Virus record (IMG/VR): IMGVR_UViG_3300010158_000028
Location: 1 to 64,000 of that record
Strand: one strand, 5' to 3'
Length of the DNA stretch: 64,000 bases
Source of the DNA: a virus
The notes beneath the pieces were generated by a model. That model saw only the letters and a list, made by a program, of their open reading frames with translations. It did not search any database and was not told where the DNA came from. Position numbers and translations under genes: made by a program. Below, one piece after another: positions 23,693-31,097 of the stretch (positions are counted from its first letter, which is position 1; each line of letters begins with the position of its first letter).

Positions 23693-23846
23693 GCTTTGCT
23701 TCTAATACTCTTAAATCATTTGCCGCATCAGATACTCCATGCCAATCACTCTCTTGTACCTTCATTAACAAGTAATCAATATATGCTTGTCTTTGTTCTC
23801 CATACTTCTTTTCATCTTCAGTATATACTACTTTCCAGTTATTCAT
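23682..23846 (-). CDS. Small conserved protein, 54 aa
   Basis: MNNWKVVYTEDEKKYGEQR ... DWHGVSDAANDLRVLEAKHG, a helical small protein that I believe recurs in phages. TAATG coupling to the upstream gene. Unknown function. Confidence 0.55.
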   Translation of the reverse strand: MNNWKVVYTEDEKKYGEQRQAYIDYLLMKVQESDWHGVSDAANDLRVLEAKHGN

Positions 23847-24007
23847 TATTTGCCTTTAGTTGGTATCTTAATACAAACACAGTTAATCTTTTTATCAGAT
23901 AAAGTATTCTTTGCTTCTATGCAATCTTCTTTCAAATCATACTTTGCCCATATCTCCATATTTGGGTTCATTGCTCCAATAGTAATAATTATTAATGCCC
24001 AGGTCAT
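23846..24007 (-). CDS. Small exported or membrane-anchored protein, 53 aa
   Basis: MTWALIIITIGAMNPNMEIW begins with a hydrophobic helix; three cysteines follow (DCIEAKN ... INCVCIKIP). The stop overlaps the next start. Confidence 0.5.
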   Translation of the reverse strand: MTWALIIITIGAMNPNMEIWAKYDLKEDCIEAKNTLSDKKINCVCIKIPTKGK

Positions 24008-24306
24008 GAATATTCAATATCCATTACTTTAACATTATCAGGCATAATTTCCATTGGATACTTCTTCATAAACCCACTTAACACGCCAGCACCGTATCCT
24101 GTTGTTCCATATGAACCTTTTCTACATTCATATACAGAACCACTATGGCCGTGGAAGTAATAATAGTCATCATCCTCTGTAACACTCTTAACACCAGAAT
24201 TTAATTGCCAACTATCACCATCAGTATATCCACCACTCCATGTAGCAAATATCTTATAGATTGTATCAATCTTTACCATTAACCATCTATTTGGTGTGTA
24301 TGTCAT
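24004..24306 (-). CDS. Conserved phage protein, YTPNRW type
   Basis: A 100-residue protein. MTYTPNRWLMVKI, KIFATWSGGYTDGDSWQLNSG and FHGHSGSVYECRKGSYG match a protein common in T4-like and other phages, function unknown. GGAGTGGAAAG precedes the ATG at 24306. Confidence 0.65.
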   Translation of the reverse strand: MTYTPNRWLMVKIDTIYKIFATWSGGYTDGDSWQLNSGVKSVTEDDDYYYFHGHSGSVYECRKGSYGTTGYGAGVLSGFMKKYPMEIMPDNVKVMDIEYS

Positions 24307-24336
24307 CTTTCCACTCCTATCCAAGTAATACTATCA

Positions 24337-25023
24337 TTAGACATTATACTTCTTCTCAATCAATTTAATTGCTTTAGCCATTGCTGCATCTATTACATCT
24401 CTAGTAAATGTAGTCATACCATGATGCCTGATAGAATCATCATTCTTTAGTATATCTATAATCTCAGATGGAATTCTTGCCGCTTCTTCTAGTAAATCAG
24501 CAATACGATCATTAGAACCTTCTTGAACACTTTTACGACCAGGAATCTGTCTGCGAATCTCTGCCCGTTTCTGTAACCGAAATACTAGACTCTGTTCCTC
24601 AACTGGTAAATGACTTTCGTCTTTTGTCATTTTATTTTCCTTTAGTTTGTTCTCAACAATCACTGCCGGTAATAACAGAACAGCCGCATGATTACCTGCT
24701 CTAGCTAATCCTTTAACTTCTTCAACTGACTTATCTAACAAATTGCTTGAGTCATCCCAAGCAACAAGTGCGGCAATAGCTCCCCACGCAGCATCCCACG
24801 CAGCATCCCACGCAGCAGCCAACGCAGCATCCCTCGCAGCAACCAACGCAGAATTCAACGTAGCCGCACTCGCAGCATCCCACGCAGCTCTCCACGCAGC
24901 AGCCCACGCAGCAGCCAACGCAGCATCTTCCGCAGCATCCCACACGTCTGGGTTTTCTTCTAGCGTCTTTATGACCCAGTCGATGTGATTGGCATTGGGT
25001 AAGTGGCTCCATTTTTCAGTCAT
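24337..25023 (-). CDS. Ala/Trp-repeat protein fused to a second small-protein domain
   Basis: A 228-residue protein in two parts. Residues 1-130 start MTEKWSHLPNANHIDWVI and contain a run of five-residue repeats of the form AAWDA, then ALVAWDDSSNLLDKS. Residues 131-228 begin MTKDESHLPVEEQ and include RLQKRAEIRRQIPGRKSVQEG and RIADLLEEAARIP, a pattern usually found as an independent small phage protein. The frame is open through the junction, so this is a fusion or a read-through pair. A shorter paralogue lies at 25294-25731. The repeats suggest a long Trp-studded helix or solenoid. Function unknown. Confidence 0.6.
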   Translation of the reverse strand: MTEKWSHLPNANHIDWVIKTLEENPDVWDAAEDAALAAAWAAAWRAAWDAASAATLNSALVAARDAALAAAWDAAWDAAWGAIAALVAWDDSSNLLDKSVEEVKGLARAGNHAAVLLLPAVIVENKLKENKMTKDESHLPVEEQSLVFRLQKRAEIRRQIPGRKSVQEGSNDRIADLLEEAARIPSEIIDILKNDDSIRHHGMTTFTRDVIDAAMAKAIKLIEKKYNV

Positions 25024-25310
25024 GCTTGTCCCCTCGCTCGAATCGCTTGCGCTAATGGCTGACGCACTTTGTCAGGCCACTCAGGCAATTCAAGAGTTTC
25101 ACAAATAGTTGCACACGCTTCACGCTCTGCTTCTATTGCTTTTTGTATTTCTTCTATACTATTGTCTACATAATTAATAATGTCTTGGTTGCTCATTTTC
25201 TCTATTCTTTCCCTTTCTATTTTCCTATTGAGTTCCAAACCTTCCACCTCCATGATTCCGTTCCAATATAGTATTCCATGGGTTTTATTTGGCTCAAACA
25301 TATCGTTCAT
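25020..25310 (-). CDS. Small protein with EREACA motif, 96 aa
   Basis: MNDMFEPNKTHGILYWNG at the start, then IEAEREACATICETLELPEW and the ending AIRARGQA, a tail common in small phage proteins of unknown function. GGAG precedes the start. The stop overlaps the start of the Ala/Trp-repeat gene. Confidence 0.55.
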   Translation of the reverse strand: MNDMFEPNKTHGILYWNGIMEVEGLELNRKIERERIEKMSNQDIINYVDNSIEEIQKAIEAEREACATICETLELPEWPDKVRQPLAQAIRARGQA

Positions 25311-25731
25311 TCTTTAACTCCTTTAGTTTATATTTGACAACGACAGCTGGCAACATAAGAACAGCAGAATGGTTACCTTCACTACCTAACTTAGCAACTT
25401 CTTCAATTGACATATTCAGCAACTTGTTTGAGTCATCCCAAGCGATAAGTGCAAAAATTGCATCCAACGCATCATTCCTCGCAGCATCCAACGCAGCAGC
25501 CCACGCAGCATCCAACGCAGCATTCTTTATTGAAGCATCCCGCACAACACCCCACCCAGCATACCTCGCAGCAATCCACGCATCACTCCACGCAGCAGCC
25601 CTAGAAGCATCCCACGCAACACGCCAAGCAGCATCTGTTGCAGCGCTCCACACCTCTGGATTTTCTTTTAGTGTGTCCAAAACCCAATTAATATGCTCTG
25701 CGTTAGGTAAGTGACTCCATTCTGTAGTCAT
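25294..25731 (-). CDS. Ala/Trp-repeat protein, paralogue of 24337-25023
   Basis: A 145-residue protein beginning MTTEWSHLPNAEHINWVLDT, nearly the same N-terminus as the neighbour, followed by degenerate Ala/Trp repeats (AAWRVAWDASRAAAWSDA) and the shared ending IAWDDSNKLLNMSIEEV ... NHSAVLMLPAVVV. The ATG at 25731 has a GGGGACAAGC leader identical to that of the other copy, so gene and leader duplicated together. This copy lacks the second domain. Coupled to the 25020-25310 gene. Confidence 0.6.
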   Translation of the reverse strand: MTTEWSHLPNAEHINWVLDTLKENPEVWSAATDAAWRVAWDASRAAAWSDAWIAARYAGWGVVRDASIKNAALDAAWAAALDAARNDALDAIFALIAWDDSNKLLNMSIEEVAKLGSEGNHSAVLMLPAVVVKYKLKELKNERYV

Positions 25732-25806
25732 GCTTGTCCCCTTGCACAAATGATGTATATCTTGTTCATTCTTCAATCCCAATCAAAAAAATGATCTAAC
25801 AACAAC

Positions 25807-25965
25807 TCACCAAGCTCCGTGGCGGAGATAATCTCGTTCTACTACATTAATACATTCCCGAACAATCAACTCGGCAAACTTCTCCATATCATATGGATTA
25901 TCACCGTCTCGATTGATAATGCTAATATAACACTGATCTTTCAACTCCTTGATTCGTTCGTTCAT
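25807..25965 (-). CDS. Small early protein, 52 aa
   Basis: MNERIKELKDQCYISIINRD then AELIVRECINVVERDYL, the LIVREC pattern of small early phage proteins. Too short for the usual C-terminal HFG segment, so possibly truncated. Confidence 0.5.
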   Translation of the reverse strand: MNERIKELKDQCYISIINRDGDNPYDMEKFAELIVRECINVVERDYLRHGAW

Positions 25966-25983
25966 TATTTCATCTCCAACATA

Positions 25984-26157
25984 TTAGGTAAATGATTTTG
26001 CCGCTTGAATAGCATCATCAATTGAATTATAAGTCTGGTAATACCGTTCATTACCACCATACTGCGGGATTTCATATACCTCATACAATCCCATTCCATT
26101 TTGATAAACTATTCCATATGATTCTTCACCATATGAATAAGAAAACACCTGTTTCAT
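25984..26157 (-). CDS. Small hypothetical protein, 57 aa
   Basis: MKQVFSYSYGEESYGIVYQN onward, Tyr/Gly-rich and probably beta-rich, ending DDAIQAAKSFT. ATGA coupling with the upstream gene. Confidence 0.5.
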   Translation of the reverse strand: MKQVFSYSYGEESYGIVYQNGMGLYEVYEIPQYGGNERYYQTYNSIDDAIQAAKSFT

Positions 26158-26363
26158 TCCTCAATCCTCCATCCAATCAGTTCATATTTCCACGCATCTG
26201 GCATTTTGGTATTCAACTCATCTATGCGTGTTTTCGCTTTGATATTCAGCCTCTCAAATGGAGTTTTATCCCAATCTAAACAATTCTTTGAAGATATCTT
26301 ATCTTCAAAGACTATACCAGTTTCCAAATTAGTTTTGCTAAACCATAGTTGTGGTTTATTCAT
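26154..26363 (-). CDS. Small hypothetical protein, 69 aa
   Basis: MNKPQLWFSKTNLETGIVFE onward; mixed alpha/beta, no motif. It overlaps the upstream membrane protein by 8 bp and the downstream gene by ATGA. Confidence 0.45.
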   Translation of the reverse strand: MNKPQLWFSKTNLETGIVFEDKISSKNCLDWDKTPFERLNIKAKTRIDELNTKMPDAWKYELIGWRIEE

Positions 26364-26553
26364 TTTTCTGTCCAGCGTATGTTAAACAAATCGTAGGATT
26401 AGCACTTGTAGCACATGCATAAGCTAACGGATCATCAGCCTTTGATATCTTATCATTAGTATATACTGTGCAAACACCTAATGTAACAATTAAAATACAT
26501 ACAGTAATTGTAATTAACTTATATACTGCTAACCAAAATTTATCCTCTTCCAC
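26356..26553 (-). CDS. Small membrane protein, 65 aa
   Basis: GTG start with a GAGG site. MEEDKFWLAVYKLITITVCI is a transmembrane anchor followed by ADDPLAYACATSANPTIC, a combination seen in small phage inner-membrane proteins. Two or three cysteines after the helix may form disulphides in the periplasm. Confidence 0.55.
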   Translation of the reverse strand: MEEDKFWLAVYKLITITVCILIVTLGVCTVYTNDKISKADDPLAYACATSANPTICLTYAGQKNE

Positions 26554-26629
26554 GATTAACCTCTCTTTTCAAGAGTATATACTTATGAAAATGTATATAC
26601 TTATTAATAACTACAGACGGAATCATAAG

Positions 26630-27067
26630 TTACCAACTACTCGTATAACTAAAAGACCATTGTTTATCTAACTCTAGTGTATTATCTATAATAGTTATAG
26701 TATCTCTTAGATCACCCATATAACTCTCATCGTAATCTACACCACCGAAAAAGAAACCGCCAAGAGATGGTAACATACTAGAAGCCAAAGAAGCATTTCC
26801 CAATACTATCTTACACTGCTGGCGCAATTGTTCCAACTGCTCTCTACTTACATCATACTCTTCGCAATCATCTTTTCCATCCTGAACATTAGTCACAAAC
26901 CAGTTATGGATAGCATTAGCTTTGCGCCAGTAACCAACTTCAGCATCAATACCATATACTAATAAATTCTTAGGAAGTAATGCATTAATATCACTGCATA
27001 ACTGTTTATCTTCAGATTTATACTCACGTACCTGCCGATTACCTCTCAAATACATATCTAGACCCAT
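26630..27067 (-). CDS. Conserved phage protein, MGLDMYL type
   Basis: A 145-residue protein with the widespread pattern MGLDMYLRG, VGYWRKANAIHNWFV, NVQDGKDDCEEYDVSREQL and GFFFGGVDYDESY. Found in phages and bacteria with no established function. Coupled by TAATG to the upstream gene. Confidence 0.7.
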   Translation of the reverse strand: MGLDMYLRGNRQVREYKSEDKQLCSDINALLPKNLLVYGIDAEVGYWRKANAIHNWFVTNVQDGKDDCEEYDVSREQLEQLRQQCKIVLGNASLASSMLPSLGGFFFGGVDYDESYMGDLRDTITIIDNTLELDKQWSFSYTSSW

Positions 27068-27288
27068 TATGCTGCTTCCTTTCTCATTAATGATGAATTC
27101 CTCATCCGCAATTCTATCGCTTCACGAACCTCTGGAATCTCTTTGGCCAACATATTCAGAAAACCATTTAGGTAACCTACTGTAAATGCTTTAATCTCAT
27201 AATCACCAGCACCAGATATCATATCCTTAGCACCATCTTGGATCATATCAGTAAAATCATCAACCACAGTGCGCTTAAATTCAGTCAT
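27067..27288 (-). CDS. Small hypothetical protein, 73 aa
   Basis: The ATG at 27288 follows AGGAAT; MTEFKRTVVDDFTDMIQDGA then helical segments (LNGFLNMLAKEIPEV). No domain recognised. Confidence 0.5.
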   Translation of the reverse strand: MTEFKRTVVDDFTDMIQDGAKDMISGAGDYEIKAFTVGYLNGFLNMLAKEIPEVREAIELRMRNSSLMRKEAA

Positions 27289-27298
27289 AATAAAATTC

Positions 27299-27382
27299 CT
27301 AGTAGAGACCAAAGACAATAACAACTACAGCAGCCATAATACACACATACCCAACCATCGCATCAGCATCAAAATTCTTCAT
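27299..27382 (-). CDS. Small membrane peptide, 27 aa
   Basis: MKNFDADAMVGYVCIMAAVV then VIVFGLY: one transmembrane helix. AAGGAATACTGAG precedes the ATG, and the early promoter at 27414-27441 lies directly upstream, so it is the first gene of an operon despite its size. Confidence 0.45.
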   Translation of the reverse strand: MKNFDADAMVGYVCIMAAVVVIVFGLY

Positions 27383-27413
27383 CTCAGTATTCCTTATCAA
27401 TTAATCAGACTCT

Positions 27414-27441
27414 ATTATACCAGATTCCAACCAAATGTCAA
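27414..27441 (-). promoter_or_regulatory. Early sigma70-type promoter
   Basis: TTGACA, 16 nt, TATAAT, followed by AGAGTCTGATTAATTGATAA. Full match to the family consensus; it lies just after the stop of the upstream gene. Confidence 0.72.
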
Positions 27442-27447
27442 GCGTTT

Positions 27448-27723
27448 TTATAAGTCATTGATTCCAAAGTGTTTTTTGAGCTTCTCCTCTAGTAGAACCT
27501 CCAAGGTATAACTCGTAAGATCGTTAAAAATCTTCAATATTTCCTGTCTCAATATTTCCTGTCTTACCAACCAAGCGCACTCTTTTACAATCAATTGGCC
27601 ATACATCTGTTTATCAAATACTGGGTTAAAATCAGTATCATAGTAACACAGTATCGCCAACTCGTCTAGTCTATTCATAGCATCCTCTGCAACTTTATTA
27701 GCAATCCTTGTTTTCTTCATCAT
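27448..27723 (-). CDS. Small early protein with KHFGI tail, 91 aa
   Basis: MMKKTRIANKVAEDAMNRLD then YGQLIVKECAWLVRQEI and a closing LKKHFGINDL, the LIVKEC...KHFG layout shared by several small early phage proteins here. Contains a tandem repeat RQEILRQEILK. Function unknown. Confidence 0.55.
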   Translation of the reverse strand: MMKKTRIANKVAEDAMNRLDELAILCYYDTDFNPVFDKQMYGQLIVKECAWLVRQEILRQEILKIFNDLTSYTLEVLLEEKLKKHFGINDL

Positions 27724-27895
27724 TTAAGTATTCCTCTACATGCTTATATGCTTCTTCTAAAGTATCAAAGAAACCACCACCAATCTCTTCTTTATTATAG
27801 AATTCAGTAACCATAATCTGACCATGATTAGTGGTACTGAATACCTCCACACCAACCTTTAAAATATCAATTCTAACTGATTTATTAGGATTCAT
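27698..27895 (-). CDS. Small hypothetical protein, 65 aa
   Basis: The ATG at 27895 has a GAGG site; MNPNKSVRIDILKVGVEVFS then FYNKEEIGGGFFDTLEEA. A small alpha/beta protein without known motif. Confidence 0.5.
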   Translation of the reverse strand: MNPNKSVRIDILKVGVEVFSTTNHGQIMVTEFYNKEEIGGGFFDTLEEAYKHVEEYLNDEENKDC

Positions 27896-27899
27896 AATA

Positions 27900-28235
27900 T
27901 TACCTCTTATATAAGTAAGAACCAGCCCAATCGGCATTATCCTTGATATACTCTAAATCTTTGAATAGATTATATCGGACACCATTCTTTGCGGGTGCTT
28001 TGTAACTGGATGCCATTAACACATTACCCGTCTTTTTCTCTACGAAGGCATGAACTGAAGCACTACTACTCCATTCATCAGTTTCCTTGTATTTTTGCTT
28101 CATAATAATCTTAAAATACTTATTACCAGAGTCAATCAAGTAATATTGAGTAAAAAAAGAATTAGAAGCGGTTTTCTCATAAATTCCATGTAAAATATCG
28201 CAATACTCACATACCAACTGTTCAACTGTTTTCAT
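27900..28235 (-). CDS. Conserved phage protein, HAFVEKKTGNV type
   Basis: A 111-residue protein with KYFKIIMKQ, SASVHAFVEKKTGNVLMAS, KAPAKNGVRYNL and WAGSYLYKR, a frequently conserved phage pattern with unknown function. It lies between two small genes in one operon. Confidence 0.65.
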   Translation of the reverse strand: MKTVEQLVCEYCDILHGIYEKTASNSFFTQYYLIDSGNKYFKIIMKQKYKETDEWSSSASVHAFVEKKTGNVLMASSYKAPAKNGVRYNLFKDLEYIKDNADWAGSYLYKR

Positions 28236-28236
28236 C

Positions 28237-28449
28237 TTAGGCCCTCGTCAATTGAATATCAAATTTAAACTGGTTCATTTTCTCATCGTATAGAGTAACC
28301 GTCTTACCAATACCACGGTCTTTACCCATACAATCCAAAGCAAAGAACATAGCAGTATTCTGTAAACTAAAATCCGATACAGTGCGCCTCTTAATTGCAG
28401 TGGTACTAGTATAAAAACAAACATTATTTACAATTGCTCTAATTTTCAT
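28237..28449 (-). CDS. Small hypothetical protein, 70 aa
   Basis: MKIRAIVNNVCFYTSTTAIK onward; beta-rich, basic. AGGAGTTGTT ribosome site identical to that of 28958-29170. First gene after the early promoter at 28479-28506. Confidence 0.5.
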   Translation of the reverse strand: MKIRAIVNNVCFYTSTTAIKRRTVSDFSLQNTAMFFALDCMGKDRGIGKTVTLYDEKMNQFKFDIQLTRA

Positions 28450-28478
28450 AACAACTCCTAATCAACTATTCAGACTAC

Positions 28479-28506
28479 ATTATAACAGAACTGTACCCAA
28501 TGTCAA
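28479..28506 (-). promoter_or_regulatory. Early sigma70-type promoter
   Basis: TTGACA, 16 nt, TATAAT, in the usual AACGC...GTAGTCTGAAT context, placed just downstream of the tRNA-Met gene. Confidence 0.72.
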
Positions 28507-28517
28507 GCGTTTCACTG

Positions 28518-28592
28518 TGGTGGGCCTACTAAGAATTGAACTTAGACTCGTTCGATTATGAGTCGAATGCTTTACCATTAAGCTATAGGCCC
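28518..28592 (-). tRNA. tRNA with CAT anticodon (Met, or lysidine-type Ile)
   Basis: Acceptor GGGCCTA/TAGGCCC, anticodon stem TTCGA/TCGAA with loop CTCATAA, T loop GTTCAATTC, encoded CCA. The sequence alone does not separate elongator Met from Ile-2. It lies 13 kb from the other tRNAs, beside the structured element at 28603-28890. Confidence 0.88.
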
Positions 28593-28602
28593 AAAAATAA
28601 TC

Positions 28603-28890
28603 ATTGTAAAGTGCTATGTGCCGATTTGTCAACAAAGGTGCTTCCTCTGACAAGCGAATAGCGGTTATATCAGGACCTGTTCCTCGCACAGTTAGGCCCG
28701 CATAGTGGCTGATCAATTCCACGATACCCTATAGCACTTTACAATAACTACTCTAAGAGTATTATAAGGGTGAACACTATCCGTTGACTCTTCTTAACAA
28801 CCTAGGCTAACGCCACATGGTTTTTCTAAAGATTTTACTCTTCCCGGTCAGAAACAGGACTGGCAACAGCATTCACTCTTATAATACTCT
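28603..28890. ncRNA. Structured RNA candidate: two tandem long-stem domains
   Basis: No convincing protein frame. Domain 1 is closed by a perfect 15-bp stem (28603-28617 with 28731-28745); domain 2 by a 19-bp stem with one wobble (28756-28774 with 28872-28890). Smaller internal hairpins include TTTGTCA/TGACAAG, ATCAG/CTGAT and CCGGTC/GACTGG. The strand is unresolved. A leftward early promoter (28927-28954) and a boxA-like TGTTCTTTAAAAA (28907-28895) point to minus-strand transcription into tRNA-Met. However, the wobble positions are G-U only in the plus-strand RNA and would be A-C mismatches in the minus-strand RNA. Confidence 0.5.
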
Positions 28891-28894
28891 CAAA

Positions 28895-28907
28895 TTTTTA
28901 AAGAACA
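28895..28907 (-). promoter_or_regulatory. boxA-like sequence
   Basis: Leftward TGTTCTTTAAAAA resembles the boxA antitermination element of bacterial rRNA leaders. It lies about 13 nt after the predicted start of the early promoter at 28927-28954 and directly before the long-stem element, as in a pre-rRNA leader. Known motif; function here is inference. Confidence 0.4.
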
Positions 28908-28926
28908 ATCAATCAATTCAGACTAC

Positions 28927-28954
28927 ATTATAACACAACTATACCAAATGTCAA
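28927..28954 (-). promoter_or_regulatory. Early sigma70-type promoter
   Basis: TTGACA, 16 nt, TATAAT. The only family member followed by the structured element and a tRNA instead of a protein gene. Confidence 0.7.
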
Positions 28955-28957
28955 GCA

Positions 28958-29170
28958 TTAATTATTATTTTCCAATTCAGATACCAGACACAAAACCTTA
29001 TCCATATTAACATATTCCACCTTGGATTGCCAGTCCAACCTAACTTCATACTGAATAACTGCATCAGCACCGAACTTAACACGACTATCCAACACGGTAC
29101 CCCAGCACTCAGCACCCTCAGAGGTTATAATAACAACATGGGCACCTTCTTCGTATCTTTCAATAATCAT
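28958..29170 (-). CDS. Small hypothetical protein, 70 aa
   Basis: MIIERYEEGAHVVIITSEGA then ECWGTVLDSRVKFGADAV and IQYEVRLDWQSKVEYV, probably a small beta-barrel. AGGAGTTGTT precedes the start. It ends just before the next promoter. Confidence 0.5.
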   Translation of the reverse strand: MIIERYEEGAHVVIITSEGAECWGTVLDSRVKFGADAVIQYEVRLDWQSKVEYVNMDKVLCLVSELENNN

Positions 29171-29200
29171 AACAACTCCTAATCAATCAATTCAGACTAC

Positions 29201-29228
29201 ATTATACCATAATGGTACCGAATGTCAA
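29201..29228 (-). promoter_or_regulatory. Early sigma70-type promoter
   Basis: TTGACA, 16 nt, TATAAT (extended TGG), with AACGC upstream and GTAGTCTGAATTGATTGATT downstream. Confidence 0.72.
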
Positions 29229-29249
29229 GCGTTTTGTAAGTCATTGATT

Positions 29250-29387
29250 CTAATGCAATATTATCTGGTCAATATTCCTTAGATAATCCTCATAAGCGTC
29301 CAGAACTAGTAAAACACTCATTAATTCATTCTCGGGTAACTTCTTCAACTCGGTCCGAACTACCTCAGGTTCTGCAGTAATTAACAT
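29250..29387 (-). CDS. Small acidic helical protein, 45 aa
   Basis: MLITAEPEVVRTELKKLPEN onward, Leu/Glu-rich helices. It starts 16 bp after the DUF262-HNH gene and lacks a clear ribosome site, so moderately supported. Confidence 0.42.
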   Translation of the reverse strand: MLITAEPEVVRTELKKLPENELMSVLLVLDAYEDYLRNIDQIILH

Positions 29388-29402
29388 ATTATAATCAATC
29401 AC

Positions 29403-30827
29403 TTATGCCGCCTTTCTAACAACTTTTAAAGATACTTTTTTGCGACCATTTAATACTCCTTTCAACTCTTGGTGAGTCATTTGGCCTTGTAATGAATGGC
29501 AATCTTTACAGAGAACTACGCCATCCTCAACTAGTCCACCCTCAGAATATGGAGTATCGTGTGCCCATTCTGTATTTTCCAATTTTACGGATTTCTCACA
29601 AGCCCAGCATTTACAGTCTTGATGATTAAAAACTTGACGGCGTTGAGTTAAACTATAACTTCGTTTGGATTGAAGGAGAGTAACACCCAATTTAGACAGA
29701 TTACCTTTCTTTTTCATATACTGCAATATAATCTTACCAACTTCCTCTTGAACATCTGGTTCTGAATACGCACCATCATTAACACGGACAAAATGCTTAA
29801 TAGAATGTATTTCATTTTTAAATGATATCGGCACATTATCAAGAGTCTTATCTACAGTACCAGTCAAAGCGGAACGAACTTGATCGAATGGTTTTACAAA
29901 TTTCTCCATATCAATCTTAAATGCTTTATTTTGTGCATACAGATGAAACCACACACATTGGAATGCGCCAAAATCACTATCCCGCAACTTTTTTCCATAA
30001 ACTTTACCAAAATTCATAAAATCATCAAAAAATCGTGCCATATCTGACCGATGCTTCTTAGTGATTACAACACTATCTTCCTTTTCAATCATTCGGATAG
30101 TCTTTTTCTCACCCGCATCCACATGACCGCCACTTAATATCTTATGAAGGATTACCCAAACCCAGGTATGCCAGATGGCTCGTTCATTAATTGAACTGAA
30201 ATAAACAGACTCTGGTTGTCCTTGGTCACTGGTACGGATTTCAAAGATTGGATGACACTTATTAAAATTATACTCTGGATAAGATTTTGTTATTTTCCGC
30301 ACCTCTTCACAAAGAACAGAGGAATCATTATTCATAATCAACTCATAACCATTGGCAGAAGTCGTTTGATTTACAATCTTAAAAGCATCAATTGCCGCTA
30401 ATGAGGTACAGGTTATATAATCTAATGTAACTTGAAAATTATCAAAATGTTTTCTTTCTGCATCCGTAAATTCACGATAATACTTCTCTACGCCACACAC
30501 GGTAACTGTAAACTTATTATCTCTAAAATTATTAATTGCACGGCATCGGTGTCCACCATCAATAACTAGTGAATCATATCCCACATACATTTTCTTAACT
30601 TTTTCTTCGGTTGTTTTTGTGATATCCCGAAGCGTCAAAGAACCAATACCAAGACCTATCATAATAGCACTAATAATGCCTCGATCCTTTTTACTACCTA
30701 TTATAGTGAATAGAGGAGGGCGCTGGCCAACAGGATCAGGATTCAATTCCTTTTTATTAATCATATCCGAGAGCTCTTTTACTGTCTTAATAACTCTCCA
30801 ACATCCATAAGTAGGGCTAAAACTCAT
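29403..30827 (-). CDS. DUF262/ParB-like domain fused to HNH nuclease
   Basis: A 474-residue protein. The N-terminal half has DGGHRCRAINNF near residue 92, the D-G-x-H/Q-R motif of ParB/DUF262-type nucleotide-hydrolysing domains. The C-terminal 80 residues are an HNH domain with CKCWACEKSV, EWAHDTPYSEGG and LCKDCHSLQ, giving two CxxC zinc pairs and the catalytic His. This order matches GmrSD-like and other DUF262-HNH proteins, many of which act in restriction or phage defence. Here it is phage-encoded in the early region, so host attack, exclusion of other phages or a self-targeting repair role are possible. The ATG at 30827 has a GGAGATAATT leader. Confidence 0.72.
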   Translation of the reverse strand: MSFSPTYGCWRVIKTVKELSDMINKKELNPDPVGQRPPLFTIIGSKKDRGIISAIMIGLGIGSLTLRDITKTTEEKVKKMYVGYDSLVIDGGHRCRAINNFRDNKFTVTVCGVEKYYREFTDAERKHFDNFQVTLDYITCTSLAAIDAFKIVNQTTSANGYELIMNNDSSVLCEEVRKITKSYPEYNFNKCHPIFEIRTSDQGQPESVYFSSINERAIWHTWVWVILHKILSGGHVDAGEKKTIRMIEKEDSVVITKKHRSDMARFFDDFMNFGKVYGKKLRDSDFGAFQCVWFHLYAQNKAFKIDMEKFVKPFDQVRSALTGTVDKTLDNVPISFKNEIHSIKHFVRVNDGAYSEPDVQEEVGKIILQYMKKKGNLSKLGVTLLQSKRSYSLTQRRQVFNHQDCKCWACEKSVKLENTEWAHDTPYSEGGLVEDGVVLCKDCHSLQGQMTHQELKGVLNGRKKVSLKVVRKAA

Positions 30828-30838
30828 AATTATCTCCA

Positions 30839-31096
30839 TTATTTTCTATATGAATTACCATATCGGTCTAAAACTACTTGTAACTGAGGTTCTACGGTAA
30901 ACCATCTTTTTACATTGAGAATCCCTGGTAAATTAGGCAACTCATATAGTGCTTTCTTTGGCATCCACACAAATCGCTTGGTGGATAACACTCTGAACTT
31001 AACTGCAGTCAACCGGTCCTCGACAACTTCGCAAGGAAGCGCTTGGTTGAAAGCCACATGAGAAAACCACAAGGATTTAGTATCACCAATGTTCAT
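30839..31096 (-). CDS. Small hypothetical protein, 85 aa
   Basis: MNIGDTKSLWFSHVAFNQAL then EVVEDRLTAVKFRVL and FVWMPKKALYELP, a small beta-rich fold. The ATG at 31096 follows the previous stop directly. Function unknown. Confidence 0.5.
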   Translation of the reverse strand: MNIGDTKSLWFSHVAFNQALPCEVVEDRLTAVKFRVLSTKRFVWMPKKALYELPNLPGILNVKRWFTVEPQLQVVLDRYGNSYRK

Positions 31097-31097
31097 A

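Noticed and set aside
24780-25640. Regularly spaced repeats of about 15 bp resembling a CRISPR array or satellite
   Set aside because: They are codons of Ala/Trp repeats within open leftward frames; spacing follows five codons and there are no unique spacers.
24743-25714. Long rightward open frames (Ala-rich) opposite the repeat genes
   Set aside because: They mirror the repeats of the leftward genes on the opposite strand and lack ribosome sites.
26574-26604. Direct repeat GTATATACTTAT in the gap 26554-26629
   Set aside because: Only two short AT-rich copies; no dyad or gene context to support a function.
28480-28722. 80-codon leftward frame across tRNA-Met and the structured element
   Set aside because: It runs through the tRNA gene and the long stems; no ribosome site, and the composition is unlike neighbouring genes.
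28603-28890. tmRNA, RNase P RNA or group I intron
   Set aside because: None of the conserved core sequences of these RNAs is visible on either strand; there is no tRNA-like end or tag frame.
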